Below are positions 4,718-6,012 of a DNA stretch of 6,012 nt, piece by piece; the stretch's first letter is position 1; each line of letters opens with the position of its first letter. The stretch lies in the NCBI GenBank assembly GCA_023440975.1, contig JAEZRD010000079.1:1-6012 (forward strand), written 5' to 3'. The notes beneath the pieces were generated by a model. That model made no database searches and was not told the DNA's origin. It was given only the letters and a program-made list of their open reading frames with translations. The DNA is from Methanobacteriota archaeon. Its GTDB lineage: Archaea > Methanobacteriota > Methanobacteria > Methanobacteriales > Methanobacteriaceae. The position numbers and the translations under genes are program-made.

Positions 4718-6012
4718 ATGAGAGATCTTGAAAAAATGTTTAAACCGAATAGTGTTGGTGTTATAGGAGCATCAAACAAACCTGATAAAGTAGGACACAT
4801 AGTTGTTAGCAACTTATTAGAAGATGGTTTCAAAGGTGAAATTTATCCAATAAACCCAAAGGGTGGGGAAATATTAGGACTTAAAGCTTATACAAATGTT
4901 GGTGAATGTCCAACAGTACCAGATCTTGTCGTAATAGTTGTACCTTCTAAAATTGTTAATCCTTCTGTTAAACAATGTGGAGAAATAGGAGTAAAGAATG
5001 TTGTAGTTATTACTGCTGGTTTTAAAGAAGTAGGTGGAGAAGGAGTTAAATTAGAAGAAGAACTTGTTAATATTGCAAATGAATATGATATTAATTTAAT
5101 TGGTCCAAATAGTTTAGGAATCACTGATTCTCACACACCACTTAATTCTTCATTCTCACAAATGATGCCTCCAACTGGAAACATAGCATTTATATCTCAA
5201 AGTGGAGCTATGATGGTAGCACTTATTGATTGGAGTATAACTGCAGGAATTGGATTTAGTAAAGTTATAAGTATTGGAAATAAAGCAGGTGTAAGTGAAA
5301 TTGAATGTATCCAATATTTAGCTGAAGATCCTGAAACAGCTGTAGTAATATGTTATTTAGAAAGTATATCTGAAGATCCTAACTTTATAAAAACTATGAG
5401 AGAAGTATCTAGTAAAAAACCAGTTGTAATATTAAAATCTGGAAGTTCCCAAGCAGGAGCTGCAGCTGCTAGTTCTCATACTGGAGCTTTAGCTGGTAGT
5501 GATGTTGCATTTGATACAGCATTTAAACAATCAGGAATATTCCGTGTAACAACTATGGATGAATTATTTGATGTAGGTTTAGCATTCAGTAAATGTTCAT
5601 TACCTACTGGCAGAAATTTAGCTATTATTACAAATGCTGGTGGTGGAGGTGTAGTATCTGTTGATGCTATGGAAAGATTTGGTTTAAATTTAGTTCAATT
5701 TGATGAAGATACTATTGCAAAACTTAGAGAGGCTGTACCGGATGAAGGTAGTGTAAAAAATCCTATTGATGTGTTAGGTGATGCACCTGTAATAAGATAC
5801 AAAAAAACATTAGAAATTGTTTTAAGCAGTGATGATGTGGATAGTTTAGTTATAATGGTATGTCCAACTGCATCTGCTGATCCGGATGGAATTGCAAATG
5901 CTATACTTGAAGGTTCAAAAGAGTTTGATAAACCTATTATTGTAGTAAATATGGGTGGTCCTACATTTGAGAATGCGAATGAGTTATTGAGAAATAATAG
6001 TATACCTACTTA
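4718..6012 (+). CDS. ADP-forming acetate/acyl-CoA synthetase, alpha part (3' end outside the window)
   Basis: The family interconverts acyl-CoA, ADP and phosphate with free acid, ATP and CoA through a phosphohistidine. In an acetate-assimilating methanogen it could form acetyl-CoA. The reading frame is open for 431 codons and runs off the end. Residues 1-125 form a Rossmann-type CoA-binding domain (SVGVIGASNKPDKVGHIVVSN at 12-32, IYPINPKG at 42-49). The succinyl-CoA-synthetase-like domains follow, with IGPNSLGI (128-135), ISQSGAM (159-165) and SIGNKAG (185-191). SSHTGALAGSD (252-262) carries His254, the expected phosphorylated histidine. NAGGGG (306-311) and KNPIDVLGD (347-355) lie in the third domain. 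GGGAG at 4706-4710 sits 7 bases before the ATG. A stand-alone alpha subunit is about 460 residues and an alpha-beta fusion about 700; the window cannot tell which this is. Acetyl is only one possible substrate; protein acyltransferases of related build are less likely because no GNAT domain is seen so far. Confidence 0.88.
   Translation, partial: MRDLEKMFKPNSVGVIGASNKPDKVGHIVVSNLLEDGFKGEIYPINPKGGEILGLKAYTNVGECPTVPDLVVIVVPSKIVNPSVKQCGEIGVKNVVVITAGFKEVGGEGVKLEEELVNIANEYDINLIGPNSLGITDSHTPLNSSFSQMMPPTGNIAFISQSGAMMVALIDWSITAGIGFSKVISIGNKAGVSEIECIQYLAEDPETAVVICYLESISEDPNFIKTMREVSSKKPVVILKSGSSQAGAAAASSHTGALAGSDVAFDTAFKQSGIFRVTTMDELFDVGLAFSKCSLPTGRNLAIITNAGGGGVVSVDAMERFGLNLVQFDEDTIAKLREAVPDEGSVKNPIDVLGDAPVIRYKKTLEIVLSSDDVDSLVIMVCPTASADPDGIANAILEGSKEFDKPIIVVNMGGPTFENANELLRNNSIPT

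Noticed and set aside
4888..5124. Minus-strand open frame within the acyl-CoA synthetase gene
   Set aside because: It is antisense to conserved sequence and has low-complexity composition; the plus-strand frame is uninterrupted from 4718 to the window end.

Overview
The window looks like chromosomal DNA of a very AT-rich methanogenic archaeon of the order Methanobacteriales, most like Methanosphaera. The reasons are the almost purely A+T intergenic DNA, archaeal promoters with a repeated TATTTATAT box, Shine-Dalgarno sequences of the GGAG/GGTGA type, a tRNA without an encoded CCA end, a COG2522-like archaeal regulator, and an ADP-forming acyl-CoA synthetase. The genus is an inference from composition and protein style, not from a database match.

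All genes lie on the plus strand. From left to right: a promoter with two abutting palindromes; cysK (O-acetylserine sulfhydrylase, 149-1150); a T-tract terminator; a promoter carrying a third copy of the palindrome; cysE (serine O-acetyltransferase with a long coiled-coil tail, 1319-2245); 31 bases later a helix-turn-helix regulator with a cysteine-rich C-terminus (2277-2657); a tRNA-Cys(GCA) gene (2795-2866); cysS (cysteinyl-tRNA synthetase, 2966-4372); a 345-base T-rich intergenic stretch; and the first 431 codons of an ADP-forming acetyl/acyl-CoA synthetase (from 4718, running off the end).

Except for the last gene, everything serves one amino acid. CysE acetylates serine, CysK replaces the acetyl group with sulfide to give cysteine and acetate, tRNA-Cys accepts the cysteine and CysRS charges it. 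This is the bacterial-type free-cysteine route; many methanogens instead make cysteine on the tRNA (SepRS/SepCysS). The acyl-CoA synthetase has its own promoter. It could supply the acetyl-CoA that CysE uses or recycle the acetate that CysK releases, but that link is an inference.

The most interesting signal is a shared palindrome, ATAAC-N4-GTTAT. It occurs twice back to back before cysK (8-21 and 22-35) and once before cysE (1243-1256), overlapping or abutting a TATA-like box, and I found it nowhere else in the window. With the Cys-rich regulator gene just behind cysE, this suggests a local, possibly autoregulated cysteine/sulfur regulon.
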